A stretch of 64,000 nt of DNA, taken from the NCBI GenBank assembly GCA_002356215.1, contig AP017959.1:124001-188000 (forward strand). Direction: 5' to 3'. The position numbers and the translations under genes were made by a program. Under the pieces are notes generated by a model. The model searched no databases, was not told the DNA's origin, and saw only the letters and a program-made list of their open reading frames with translations. Shown piece by piece: positions 1-7,853 of the stretch; the first letter of the stretch is position 1, and each line of letters opens with the position of its first letter. This DNA comes from [Synechococcus] sp. NIES-970 (lineage in GTDB: Bacteria; Cyanobacteriota; Cyanobacteriia; Cyanobacteriales; MRBY01).

Positions 1-327
1 CTAGATCAGCAGTGGCGCAAACAGCAACAGCAAGGCGGAACCCCTGCCACAACGACGAGCTCGCCGGAGTTGATCCAAGCCAAAACAGTCCTCCAACTCG
101 ATGGCACGATCAACAATACCTACGCGGCAGCCCTCCTGACCCATCCCCACAGCACTATGATTCTTCAGATACACCAACAGAATATTCAGACCAGTACCCA
201 GCAATGGCAAGGTTTACTCAGTTTTCTGATGGGCCTCGTCCAGGGTAGTTTCCAGGGGCGATCGCCCCAACGACGCCCGAGGACCAAACGAATTTTTACA
301 CGTTCCGCCCCAACTCATCTGCCCTAA
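1..327 (+). CDS. C-terminal end of an unrecognised protein (5' end outside the window)
   Basis: The frame is open from the first base of the window to a TAA at 325-327, giving at least 108 residues. The visible start is rich in Gln and Thr, which looks like a linker. A more ordered stretch follows, around LQLDGTINNTY and LLSFLMGLVQG, and the protein ends in a basic Arg/Pro-rich tail. I recognise no family. The next gene starts only 11 bases downstream on the same strand, so the two are probably co-transcribed. The real start lies upstream of the window. Function unknown. Confidence 0.55.
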   Translation, partial: LDQQWRKQQQQGGTPATTTSSPELIQAKTVLQLDGTINNTYAAALLTHPHSTMILQIHQQNIQTSTQQWQGLLSFLMGLVQGSFQGRSPQRRPRTKRIFTRSAPTHLP

Positions 328-338
328 CTTTTTTCTCT

Positions 339-1013
339 GTGACCATTCCTGCTGATTCTTACGTCCGCCTTGATCTCGAACCCCTCACCCCCCAATTGAC
401 CCTATGCCATGGGGTGATTTTTTCGTTGGACCACGGGGGATTGCTCACTTTACTACAGGCGAAATACCAAGGACAAAACCTCAGTTTTACCGATACTTTT
501 TGCCAGACTTGGCGGGCGCATGTGTTACTACGAGAACATAACTTGCCGCAGTGTTCCCTTTCTTTTGTCCTGCGCTATGAAGGCGTTGATGTTACAAAAA
601 TTCTTTTGGGCCTTGATGGTGATATCTTGCACCAGGTCGCCCAGGATCTTTTACTTTCTCCTTCTCTCTATTACCAACTTGCAGAGGTACAGGCATGGCT
701 GATGGCTCAGCTATGGGCTCAGTTGCCTTGGCAGGGTCAAGGACGGTGGCTCGGGAAACTGGCATGGCTGCTGGCGATCGCCCTTGTGTTGATCAGTGTA
801 GCGATCAGTTGGGCCACAATCTCGGCCCAACCGTTATTGATTTTGCCGATCCTCGTGGTGTTCGGGCTACTTGGCTGGGGGTTACAACGGCTCTTGCTAA
901 AACAGTTACGTCTTCCCCTCTGGCGCTGGCTCCTGACCCAGGTGCTTTGGGGTTACCTCGCCCGGAGCGATCGCCTCAGGCATTGGGGACTCCACTTACT
1001 CCACTACCTGTAG
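339..1013 (+). CDS. unrecognised protein with two membrane helices
   Basis: A 224-residue frame with a GTG start, 11 bases after the preceding stop, so probably the second gene of an operon. The N-terminal ~135 residues look soluble and globular. Residues ~138-160 (LAWLLAIALVLISVAISWATI) and ~165-187 (LLILPILVVFGLLGWGL) are two strongly hydrophobic segments forming a helical hairpin. A basic, Trp/Leu-rich tail follows. The architecture suggests a membrane-anchored cytoplasmic domain. I do not recognise the family and no catalytic motif stands out. An in-frame ATG start is not available nearby, so the GTG is inferred. Confidence 0.6.
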   Translation: MTIPADSYVRLDLEPLTPQLTLCHGVIFSLDHGGLLTLLQAKYQGQNLSFTDTFCQTWRAHVLLREHNLPQCSLSFVLRYEGVDVTKILLGLDGDILHQVAQDLLLSPSLYYQLAEVQAWLMAQLWAQLPWQGQGRWLGKLAWLLAIALVLISVAISWATISAQPLLILPILVVFGLLGWGLQRLLLKQLRLPLWRWLLTQVLWGYLARSDRLRHWGLHLLHYL

Positions 1014-1042
1014 GCGATGGGTTCGTGGGACAAATCAGGAGA

Positions 1043-1780
1043 TCAAGAACGCAAATTCAGAGAATGGTCTTGGCTTACCCGGGAAGGGAGCTCAAGGCAG
1101 TAACCCGCCCCATAGACTGTTTTAATGTACTGGGGACGACGGGGTTCTGGTTCTAGTTTCGTGCGGAGATGGCGGATATGAACGCGGATCGTTTCGATAT
1201 CATCGGAGGGATCATAGCCCCAAACTTCCTTGAGAATTTCACTGGGGGAAATAGTCTGGCCATGGCGCTGGAGTAGGCAATGCAGAAGCTCAAATTCTAG
1301 ATGGGTCAGTTTGATGCTGTTATCAAACCAAATTGCCTCAAATCGCTCTGGAATGAGGGTCAAGGGGCCATAGTTCAAAATTTCTGTGTGCTTTGCTGCC
1401 TGGGGAATGCGATCGCTCCGTCGCAACAAAGCCCTTACCCGCACCAACATTTCTTCCACTTCAAAGGGCTTGGTGAGATAGTCATCGGCCCCAGCATTGA
1501 AGCCGTCTACTTTATCTTGGGTCTGACCGAGGGCCGTCAGCATTAAAATCGGCACATCAGCAATGCGTGCTTCCCGGCGAATTCGCTGGCAGACCGTAAA
1601 TCCGTCTACTTTTGGCAACATCAAGTCGAGCATGACCAAGTCGGGTTGCAGTTGCACCGCTAAGGCCTGTCCCTTAATGCCATCTTCGGCGCGGGTAACG
1701 TCATATCCTGCCATTTCGAGGTTGATCGCTACTAGTTCAGCGATCGCCGGATCATCATCAATAACTAAAATTCGAGGCAT
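1043..1780 (-). CDS. rpaA: RpaA, OmpR-family response regulator (circadian output)
   Basis: Two-domain OmpR/PhoB-type regulator of 245 residues. The receiver domain starts at [10 protein letters not shown], has the acidic pair, the phospho-acceptor Asp in VMLDLMLP, the T/A switch residue in LMLTALG and the Lys in YLTKPFE. A winged-helix DNA-binding domain follows ([17 protein letters not shown], then the [14 protein letters not shown] recognition region and [13 protein letters not shown]). The whole sequence matches what I know of cyanobacterial RpaA. In Synechococcus elongatus RpaA is phosphorylated by SasA, dephosphorylated by CikA, and drives clock-controlled transcription; in Synechocystis it was first linked to phycobilisome-photosystem coupling. 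I chose the ATG at 1780; the frame is open to a TTG at 1828, but family members begin at MPRIL. Faces the preceding gene tail-to-tail. Confidence 0.9.
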   Translation of the reverse strand: MPRILVIDDDPAIAELVAINLEMAGYDVTRAEDGIKGQALAVQLQPDLVMLDLMLPKVDGFTVCQRIRREARIADVPILMLTALGQTQDKVDGFNAGADDYLTKPFEVEEMLVRVRALLRRSDRIPQAAKHTEILNYGPLTLIPERFEAIWFDNSIKLTHLEFELLHCLLQRHGQTISPSEILKEVWGYDPSDDIETIRVHIRHLRTKLEPEPRRPQYIKTVYGAGYCLELPSRVSQDHSLNLRS

Positions 1781-2018
1781 CACAACCAAGCTAAGGTGAC
1801 TCTTCTCTATCTTAAAAGGAAAATCCAAAGAGATTACGGATTTTTCACAAAATTCTTTGACTTTCTTCGGCGAAATTACTGAATAATTTGCTTGATTTCT
1901 TGGTTTTGAGAGATGATCAGCGCTTTTTCTCTTGTTTTCGAAACATTACAAATTGCCAAGCAATGTTAATTGTTATGTAAATTCGTCTGGCGATCGCCTT
2001 TCAAATCTAAAGGAAATC

Positions 2019-4073
2019 TTAAGGAGACAAGCGGGCTTTTTGGGCACGATTTTTTGCATACCAAGCGGCAATTTCTGGACACCAAGATTCAAAGTGAACA
2101 AATAACAACTCACAAAGTTGTTGGGCCTCCAGTTGCGCATCTTTTTTCCAACGCAGATCCAACAGGTGCATCAGTGATCGCACATTGCAGCTCATCACGA
2201 AATGTTGCCGTGCATCAAAGGGGATCAGACTACGGGCATGTTCCTCCGCGAGCCCCTCGTTGATCCGTTGTCGATAGCGATCGCAGGCTGCCAGGCACCA
2301 TTCTTTATCTGCCTGACGCTGTTCCTCAGAGTAGAAATACTTTTTCCCTTGGCGGTTGTCATATTTCCCCACGGGGCGCAGATAGAATACCTCTTCCACA
2401 TCTCGCTTCCCTTCTGCCACATCGATAATCCGTTGCCCTGTGTACCGGAAAGAGTTGTGCACCACAACGCCATTGGCCACGAAATTATGCCAAGGTCCTT
2501 GTACTTCCAGGTCATAGGTGGGCTGAATGCCAAGATACTCCACAGCAACAATCTTCACAGGATGAGCCTTTAAACGACGCCCACTAGCTGTGGGTTTAGG
2601 GGCCCAAGCTTCAGATGGTCGAATTGGTTGAAATTGCTGTGCAAACTCTGCTTCCAAATGATTTTGGTGGAGATGTTGATGGCACTCCTGACATAGGGGA
2701 ACCAAATTTTCAAACTCATAGGCGAGGGATGGATCCGCAAAGACGGGCACAAGGTGATGGGCTTGTAATTGACCCCCTCGTTGGCCACAAGACTGGCAAG
2801 TATAGTCAAATTTTTCATGGACCTTAGGCGCTATTTGGCGCGTCCAGGTACCAATGTATTGTCGCTCTGTGGCAGTGCCTCCTCGCCAAAAATGAGAATC
2901 TGCACCACGTTTGACAGAATGTCGCGCATTTTGGCGCCGCTTTTCCATCGCCGTTTCAGACAAGGCCAGACGATAGCCAGTTAAACCCTTATTCCAAGGT
3001 TGCTTTGTCCCAGATGGCCGTTTATTTAATGGCAAGCCATGGTGATAACTCCATTTCTTCACCGCCTCAATTGAACAATTGGCCAAAGCAGCAATTTCAT
3101 CAGCATGGAGCCCTTGATTTAGGTGCTGTTGTAACCACGCGCGATCGCGATAGCGACCATTACCAACAACTGTTTTAAGACCTCGTTGATGACCAGTGGG
3201 GAGTTTAAGCTGGAACTGTTTGGCCCAGTAGCGAATCACATCCGCTGAACAGCCGCAGATGTCAGCAATTTGTCGAGCGTTCAATCCCTGTTTTACTTGC
3301 TCTGCTAACCAAGTTTGCTGACTGTAGAGAGCGTCGGGCCGCACCACACCATTGGTCATCACTTCGCAGGTTTTTGTCATCGCTAAAACCTGATGCTCAG
3401 CCCCCGTTACTAAACCAAGGGCATCTCCCATATGTTGCCAACCCTGGGTTGTGTAGAGACGGTGATTGGTCGTGCAATCGAGGGTTTTTCCATCCGCTAA
3501 AGTCAAGCGATAAACGGGCTGCTCGCCGCTACTCATAACGTCTTGGAGGTGGCCGATTTCGAAATTACCAGTATCTTCATTAAGAACCCGCAGGGACATT
3601 TTGCGTAAACGAGTTTTGCAGTCACGCCGATAAAAACCTGGTTGTTCACCTTTTCGGCCACGAACTTTGCGTTCTCGTACTGCTTTTTCGCCGTTGTGCC
3701 AAAGATCATGAAGATCTTTGATTTTAATTTTTCGCAAGGAACCAGAAGCTCGGACAAATGTGATTTCCGTATCCCCGGCCAAACATTGGACATCAAAGGA
3801 AACCCCAACGCGATGGGTGCGGATTTGCTGCATCATCGAGTGGGGAAAATAGCCCACATTGAAAACAATTTGTGGATGCTCTAGGGGGCCATAGTGACCA
3901 CGGCCACCCGCCAAGAGATGTTTAACAATGAGCTCCCCTGCTTTTTGCTCATCAGGGAAATTGTTCTGCTGCTCCCAGACAAATTCTTCGCAATAGTCTT
4001 GGTGCATAGCGCTCCAGATGGTTTGCTGAGGATTAGGGGTAGACCGGAGCACTTCAACACGAAATTTATCCAT
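2019..4073 (-). CDS. thyX: ThyX, FAD-dependent thymidylate synthase, interrupted by an intein
   Basis: The frame encodes 684 residues: N-extein 1-96, intein 97-540, C-extein 541-684. The joined exteins give a 240-residue ThyX, a normal length. ThyX methylates dUMP to dTMP using methylene-tetrahydrofolate and FAD/NADPH, and replaces ThyA. The signature RTHRVGVSFDVQ is cut by the intein directly before SFRYTGQR, so the mature enzyme can only form after splicing. Further ThyX hallmarks are HYGPLEHPQIVFN near residues 60-72 and MSCNVRSLMHLLDLR near 627-641. The next gene upstream on the same strand is dcd, which works in the same pathway, about 140 bases away. The exteins and the intein share one uninterrupted frame with no stop or shift. 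Confidence 0.95.
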   Translation of the reverse strand: MDKFRVEVLRSTPNPQQTIWSAMHQDYCEEFVWEQQNNFPDEQKAGELIVKHLLAGGRGHYGPLEHPQIVFNVGYFPHSMMQQIRTHRVGVSFDVQCLAGDTEITFVRASGSLRKIKIKDLHDLWHNGEKAVRERKVRGRKGEQPGFYRRDCKTRLRKMSLRVLNEDTGNFEIGHLQDVMSSGEQPVYRLTLADGKTLDCTTNHRLYTTQGWQHMGDALGLVTGAEHQVLAMTKTCEVMTNGVVRPDALYSQQTWLAEQVKQGLNARQIADICGCSADVIRYWAKQFQLKLPTGHQRGLKTVVGNGRYRDRAWLQQHLNQGLHADEIAALANCSIEAVKKWSYHHGLPLNKRPSGTKQPWNKGLTGYRLALSETAMEKRRQNARHSVKRGADSHFWRGGTATERQYIGTWTRQIAPKVHEKFDYTCQSCGQRGGQLQAHHLVPVFADPSLAYEFENLVPLCQECHQHLHQNHLEAEFAQQFQPIRPSEAWAPKPTASGRRLKAHPVKIVAVEYLGIQPTYDLEVQGPWHNFVANGVVVHNSFRYTGQRIIDVAEGKRDVEEVFYLRPVGKYDNRQGKKYFYSEEQRQADKEWCLAACDRYRQRINEGLAEEHARSLIPFDARQHFVMSCNVRSLMHLLDLRWKKDAQLEAQQLCELLFVHFESWCPEIAAWYAKNRAQKARLSP
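2454..3785 (-). mobile_element. ThyX intein with HNH homing endonuclease and helix-turn-helix repeats
   Basis: A 444-residue intein in the ThyX frame. It begins with Cys97 (block A, CLAGDTEI), has a TTNH block B at ~201-204, and ends with GVVVHN followed by Ser541 as +1 residue, so all canonical splicing residues are present. Between the splicing blocks lie two similar helix-turn-helix units (~253-290, WLAEQVKQGLNARQIADICG; ~311-350, WLQQHLNQGLHADEIAALAN), each with a CS followed by a Trp-containing recognition helix. Then come NUMOD-like motifs (NKGLTGY, HFWRGG) and an HNH zinc domain with C426/C429, H439-H440 and C461/C464. The endonuclease therefore looks intact. One HIP1 octamer (3141-3148) inside it suggests long residence in this genome rather than fresh arrival. 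Confidence 0.93.
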
Positions 4074-4212
4074 GACAATTCAAATTCAGGGGCAAAGGGG
4101 GACTTAAAGACAAGAGAGAAGAGGTAGTTTCATTTCACCATAGACAAAAACGTAGGATGTCATGGGGGTTGTTATAAAAATTGAGGCGATCGCCAAAAAT
4201 CATCAAACAGAT

Positions 4213-4809
4213 CTAGACCCTCGGCAGGGTTACTTTCCCTTCCTGATTTTGGTACTTGCCGCCTCGATCAGAATAGGTAGTGTTGCAGGGATCCCCTTCA
4301 AAAAAGAGTAGCTGCACCACCCCTTCATTGGCATAGATGCGACAGTCGGTGCTAGAAGCATTGCTAAACTCGAGAGTAATCGCGCCGCACCAAGAAGCCT
4401 CTAGGGGGGTGGTGTTCGCAATCAAACCCACGCGGGCATAGGTAGATTTGCCCAGGCAGATGGCGGTGACGTTGGGGGGCATCTGAATTTTTTCTAGAGA
4501 AACGCCTAAACCGTAAGAATTGGCCGGAATAATAAAATAGTCACCATATTCATCACGTTTGAGGTCGACCCGCTCCAGGTTTTCTGGGCTAAAGGCCTTG
4601 GGATTCACAACGGTACCGGGGATGTGGCGGAAAATCAAAAACTCTGCCGGGCTCAGGCGGATATCATAGCCATAGCTAGAAAGACCATAGCTCAGGGCTG
4701 GCACCATTTGCTGGGGAGACAGTTGGATCTGGCGGATCAATGAGGCTTCAAAGGGAGAAATCATCCCTTGTTGGGCTTGTTCGAGGATCCAAATATCATT
4801 TTTCAGCAT
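4213..4809 (-). CDS. dcd: dCTP deaminase
   Basis: A 198-residue protein of the trimeric dCTP deaminase/dUTPase superfamily. It deaminates dCTP to dUTP, supplying dUMP for thymidylate synthesis. Visible hallmarks are LSYGLSSYGYDIRLSP, the nucleotide-binding GKSTYARVGL, and the catalytic region PLEASWCGAITLEFSN with the conserved Glu. The C-terminal lid is GGKYQNQEGKVTLPRV. Length is typical of the family. It precedes thyX on the same strand with a 139-base gap, and a separate dUTPase gene lies at 58332, so this is probably the mono-functional deaminase. The ATG at 4809 is the natural start. Confidence 0.93.
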   Translation of the reverse strand: MLKNDIWILEQAQQGMISPFEASLIRQIQLSPQQMVPALSYGLSSYGYDIRLSPAEFLIFRHIPGTVVNPKAFSPENLERVDLKRDEYGDYFIIPANSYGLGVSLEKIQMPPNVTAICLGKSTYARVGLIANTTPLEASWCGAITLEFSNASSTDCRIYANEGVVQLLFFEGDPCNTTYSDRGGKYQNQEGKVTLPRV

Positions 4810-4950
4810 AGTCCTTGCAGCAAAAGCGTCCCATCATAACAAAAAACAAAAACTATATAATCTCACAAATTTCGGAGTTTATTTTCAATCTAGACAAATT
4901 ACCAGGTAAGGCGATCGCGGAAAAATTTACCGGACCAATACAGGAGAAAA

Positions 4951-5073
4951 ATGCCGCCATCCAAAAAATCCGCTCCTGTTCTAAAATACCCCTTGTGGCA
5001 AAATCACTTTAAAAATCAACCATCACAACCCCTAAAGGAGAATTCCCATGAGTGCAGAAAGCATGATGTTTAA
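4951..5073 (+). other. possible small upstream ORF overlapping the petM start
   Basis: A 40-codon frame beginning with an ATG that is preceded by CAGGAG at 4941-4946, five bases upstream. It runs through the petM ribosome binding site and start codon in another frame and ends with TAA 26 bases inside petM. A 7-bp inverted repeat (ACAGGAG/CTCCTGT) brackets its first codons. The predicted peptide (starts MPPSKKSAP) resembles nothing I know. It could be a translational-coupling leader or a chance frame; I lean only weakly towards a role. Confidence 0.2.
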
Positions 5074-5167
5074 CGGCTTTATCATTGCCATCACTGCGGT
5101 TCTTTTTGGTTTAGCCTGGGGATTTTTGATCCTCAAGATTCAAAACAAAGCGGGCAAAGCTGAATAG
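5048..5167 (+). CDS. petM: PetM, cytochrome b6f complex subunit 7
   Basis: A 39-residue protein with a single membrane helix (residues ~9-30, [20 protein letters not shown]). [10 protein letters not shown] at the N-terminus and the GLAWGF helix are the conserved features of PetM, one of the small peripheral-helix subunits of the thylakoid cytochrome b6f complex, which carries electrons from plastoquinol to plastocyanin or cytochrome c6. The start is fixed by AAAGGAG at 5034-5040, seven bases before the ATG. The gene is short but complete. It is followed 72 bases later by the photosystem II assembly gene psb28-2, and a weak hairpin lies between them. Confidence 0.92.
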   Translation: MSAESMMFNGFIIAITAVLFGLAWGFLILKIQNKAGKAE

Positions 5168-5239
5168 ATTCCAGGGCACGATTGTTAGGATAGGGGTATA
5201 GACCCTATATCCCTCTCTGGCGATCGCCATCCCTGCGCC

Positions 5240-5704
5240 ATGTTCAACTTCTTTAAACCCAAAGCCAGCAAAGCAGCCCCACCACCGCTCCCCGAAGATA
5301 CCGCCCCACGCATTGAGTTTTTTCGAGGAATCACCGAAGAATTAGATAGCATTAGTTTGCAAAAAAATCCCCGCACCGGGATCAAGTCCATTGAAATGAC
5401 ATTTGCCCAGTTCAACGCCCTCGAACGGTTTCAGAGTTTTACGAGTGGTTTTAATGGCGTTGTCACCCTCATTGATGAAGAAGGCGATATTGCCATGACC
5501 CCTTCCAGTTGTCGCATTGTTTTTGGGGGTGAAGAAGGCGAAGATCTGCGGGGCGTTGTCTGCCGCGTCGAAATTGATAACTCAGATCATTGGGAACGGG
5601 TGATGCGCTTTTTGCACCGCTATGCCGATGAGCATGGTTTTTCCTACGGTGAAACTACCCCAGAAAATCAGCCCCCTGATGCCGCAGCCCTAGATCAAAA
5701 TTAA
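5240..5704 (+). CDS. psb28-2: Psb28-2-like photosystem II assembly protein
   Basis: A 154-residue protein. The core, ~23-138, has the Psb28 fold signature: an N-terminal RIEFFRGITEE, a central LIDEEGDI hairpin, and the near C-terminal block HWERVMRFLHRYADEHGFSY. Psb28 proteins bind transiently to photosystem II assembly intermediates (the CP47 side, near cytochrome b559) and are absent from mature dimers. The Pro/Ala-rich N-terminal extension and acidic C-tail, and the divergence from Psb28-1, point to the Psb28-2 paralogue. The assignment to that paralogue is from memory of the family, not an alignment. It lies 72 bases after petM on the same strand. Confidence 0.8.
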   Translation: MFNFFKPKASKAAPPPLPEDTAPRIEFFRGITEELDSISLQKNPRTGIKSIEMTFAQFNALERFQSFTSGFNGVVTLIDEEGDIAMTPSSCRIVFGGEEGEDLRGVVCRVEIDNSDHWERVMRFLHRYADEHGFSYGETTPENQPPDAAALDQN

Positions 5705-6036
5705 GATGTAAATTCAAGATTCTCTTCATCCCAAAAGCGCATCACTCCTCCAAAAAGGTATCAAGAGCTACGAATTCCCCTAAAAAAGAATGTGATTCTT
5801 TATCGCAACTTCTTGCAGTGGTAAAGCATTTTTGAGCTATTTGAACTGTCGTTAATTCAATCAATAATTATTTAAGTGTTAATGCTTTTTACGCTTATTT
5901 TCAGGAAAGTCGCATTGCCTGCTTTATGCCCTGATAGATTGTGAACTGTCGATAGTTCTACTCCCATACACAAAGCCAAAAATGTCTTGCTTAGATCTGC
6001 AGCTTCAAAATGCTTTTTTAGGACAGGAAGGAAACA
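5705..6036 (+). promoter_or_regulatory. nrtP promoter and long 5' leader
   Basis: A gene-free, AT-rich stretch of 332 bases. It holds an NtcA box at 5758-5771, a possible -10 (TGTGAT, 5791-5796), and two exact copies of TGAACTGTCG (5842-5851 and 5942-5951) that start 100 bases apart. The second copy is part of the inverted repeat GAACT-N6-AGTTC (5943-5958). A strong Shine-Dalgarno (AGGAAGGA, 6025-6032) precedes the nrtP ATG. If transcription starts just after the NtcA box, the leader would be over 200 bases. I see no open frame of note in it. Confidence 0.6.
5758..5771 (+). promoter_or_regulatory. NtcA-binding site
   Basis: GTATCAAGAGCTAC is a perfect GTA-N8-TAC, the palindrome bound by the global nitrogen regulator NtcA. 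A weak -10 candidate, TGTGAT, starts 19 bases downstream, slightly closer than the usual 20-24. A single match of six fixed bases is expected by chance about once per 4 kb; its place before the nitrate transporter makes it believable. Confidence 0.7.
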
Positions 6037-7641
6037 ATGCTCGGAGAAATATGGTCCTTTCGGGGTAGGTATAAAATCCTGCACATGACTTGGTTTGCTT
6101 TTTTCTTATCGTTTGTGGTGTGGTTTAATTTTCCACCTTTTGCAACCACAATCGCTGAAGATTTTGGCTTAAATGGTGCTCAGTTAGGAACGATTGGGCT
6201 ATGTAATGTGGCTTTGACTGTTCCTGCACGGATCATTATTGGGATGCTGCTGGATAAATATGGCCCCCGCTTAACCTATTCTCTTTTGCTAATCTATGCG
6301 GCAATCCCTTGCCTGATTTTTGCGACGGCCCAGAGCTTCAATCAGTTGGTTTTAGGGCGTCTTTTGATGGGCATTGTTGGGGCAGGATTTGTAATTGGTA
6401 TTCGAATGGTGGCGGAATGGTTTCCCCCGAAAGATGTAGGGACAGCGGAAGGCATCTATGGCGGGTGGGGCAATTTTGGTTCGGCATTTTCAGCTTTTAC
6501 CATGGTCATTTTTGGGACGATCCTTGCGTTTCTGCCTGGGGCATTTAGTTTTGGTCAACCAGAAAGTTTCCAGATTCTCTTTTTCCCGGAATTTAGTGCG
6601 GCTATTTTGAATTGGCGAGCGGCGATCGCCGGTACAGGAATTATTGCTGCATTGTATGGTGTCTTGTACTACTTCAACGTGAGTGATACGCCTTCTGGCA
6701 AAGCTTACCAACGCCCGAAGAGTGCAAGGGGCATGGAGGTAACGACTAAGAAAGATTTTTGGTTCTTGATCGTTATGAATCTGCCTTTAACGCTTATTTT
6801 GATGCTATTGGCTTGGCGTTTACAGAAGGTAAATTTTTTGGATAATACTGGCCTTACCATTGCGCTGTTGGTTTTAGCCGGCTTGTATCTGTTCCAAACC
6901 TATAATTGTTGGACTGTAAATAAAGATTTGATGACGGGAAAGAAGCGCTATGCTCCAGAAGATCGTTATGATTTTAGCCAAGTCGCAATTTTAGAATTGA
7001 CCTATGTTGTGAACTTTGGTTCTGAGCTGGCGGTGGTCACGATGTTGCCTGCTTTCTTTGAAGGAACCTTTGGTTTAGATAAGGCGATGGCAGGGATTAT
7101 TGCTTCGAGTTATGCCTTTATGAACCTTGTTTCTCGGCCAGGGGGAGGCTTAATCTCGGATAAGATGGGCAGCCGGAAATGGACAATGGTTGTGCTGACT
7201 TTGGGGATGGGGATCGGTTATCTCTTGATGAGCTCGGTGGCTGGTGACTGGCCCCTGGCGATCGCCGTGTTGTTAACAATGGCTTGTTCTTTTTTTGTAC
7301 AGGCAGCGGAAGGATCAACTTTTGCGATCGTCCCCCTCGTGAAACGACGAATTACTGGGCAAATCGCCGGAAATGTTGGGGCCTATGGCAATGTAGGAGC
7401 CGTGGCTTATTTGACAGTTTTACTGCTACTGACTGAGGCCTCCGCAGGCAATAATGGCGGTGAACCAGTGATGGCAGTGGTCAATGCAGGTTTTTTCCAG
7501 GTACTGGGCATCGCTGGCTTGGTTGTGGGTTTTCTTTGTGCTTTTTTCCTCAAAGAACCAAAGGGCTCTTTTGCTGAGTTTCATGGGGGAGAGACGCCAG
7601 TGACAGTGCCTCACTCCGTTAAGGAAGAAGTGACCTATTAA
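6037..7641 (+). CDS. nrtP: NrtP, nitrate/nitrite permease of the major facilitator superfamily
   Basis: A 534-residue, 12-helix transporter. It has the nitrate/nitrite porter signatures: WFNFPPFATTIAEDFGL in the first loop, the MFS motif MLLDKYGPRLTYS, GIRMVAEWFPPKDVGTAEGIYGGWGNFG in the helix 5 region, and NLVSRPGGGLISDKMGSRKW in the second half. It imports nitrate and nitrite across the plasma membrane. Marine and euryhaline cyanobacteria use this single permease in place of the NrtABCD ABC transporter. The Shine-Dalgarno AGGAAGGA ends five bases before the ATG. An NtcA box upstream implies induction under nitrogen limitation, and narB follows on the same strand. Confidence 0.95.
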   Translation: MLGEIWSFRGRYKILHMTWFAFFLSFVVWFNFPPFATTIAEDFGLNGAQLGTIGLCNVALTVPARIIIGMLLDKYGPRLTYSLLLIYAAIPCLIFATAQSFNQLVLGRLLMGIVGAGFVIGIRMVAEWFPPKDVGTAEGIYGGWGNFGSAFSAFTMVIFGTILAFLPGAFSFGQPESFQILFFPEFSAAILNWRAAIAGTGIIAALYGVLYYFNVSDTPSGKAYQRPKSARGMEVTTKKDFWFLIVMNLPLTLILMLLAWRLQKVNFLDNTGLTIALLVLAGLYLFQTYNCWTVNKDLMTGKKRYAPEDRYDFSQVAILELTYVVNFGSELAVVTMLPAFFEGTFGLDKAMAGIIASSYAFMNLVSRPGGGLISDKMGSRKWTMVVLTLGMGIGYLLMSSVAGDWPLAIAVLLTMACSFFVQAAEGSTFAIVPLVKRRITGQIAGNVGAYGNVGAVAYLTVLLLLTEASAGNNGGEPVMAVVNAGFFQVLGIAGLVVGFLCAFFLKEPKGSFAEFHGGETPVTVPHSVKEEVTY

Positions 7642-7667
7642 GTGTTGAGATGCGATTTGTTTAGGTC

Positions 7668-7718
7668 AAACCTGTAAAACAAGTGTCATGACAAGCGATG
7701 GCACTTTACAGGTTTTTT
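7668..7718 (+). terminator. rho-independent terminator between nrtP and narB
   Basis: Arms AAACCTGTAAA (7668-7678) and TTTACAGGTTT (7705-7715) form an 11-bp perfect stem, extended by an inner GTG/CAC, followed directly by further T. It lies 27 bases after the nrtP stop and 136 bases before narB, so it may end or attenuate the nrtP transcript. Confidence 0.8.
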
Positions 7719-7853
7719 CGATTCTGTTTCCTAGGATCATGGTCGGTCTTCTATCACCACCGCCATAGTAAAAATCTCTCTTGTTGAAAGTCGTTTTATT
7801 GTTGGACATCTGTCGTCCTATTTTCATTGAAGTTTTAATCTGGCGGTTTAGTA

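Noticed and set aside
1781-2018. A high-light (HLR1-type) RpaB binding site upstream of rpaA
   Set aside because: TTTACA-like words are present but the spacing and second repeat do not fit the consensus.
2202-2573. 123-codon open frame on the plus strand opposite the thyX/intein region
   Set aside because: It is the antisense of well-supported coding sequence and has no motifs.
4815-5012. Open frame in the dcd-petM gap
   Set aside because: Low-complexity and AT-rich, no usable ribosome binding site, no family signal. Only the small frame at 4951 has a Shine-Dalgarno, and even that is doubtful.
6309-6548. Additional frames inside nrtP and similar long frames inside narB, crtR and phoX
   Set aside because: They are shadows in other frames of genes with strong protein motifs.
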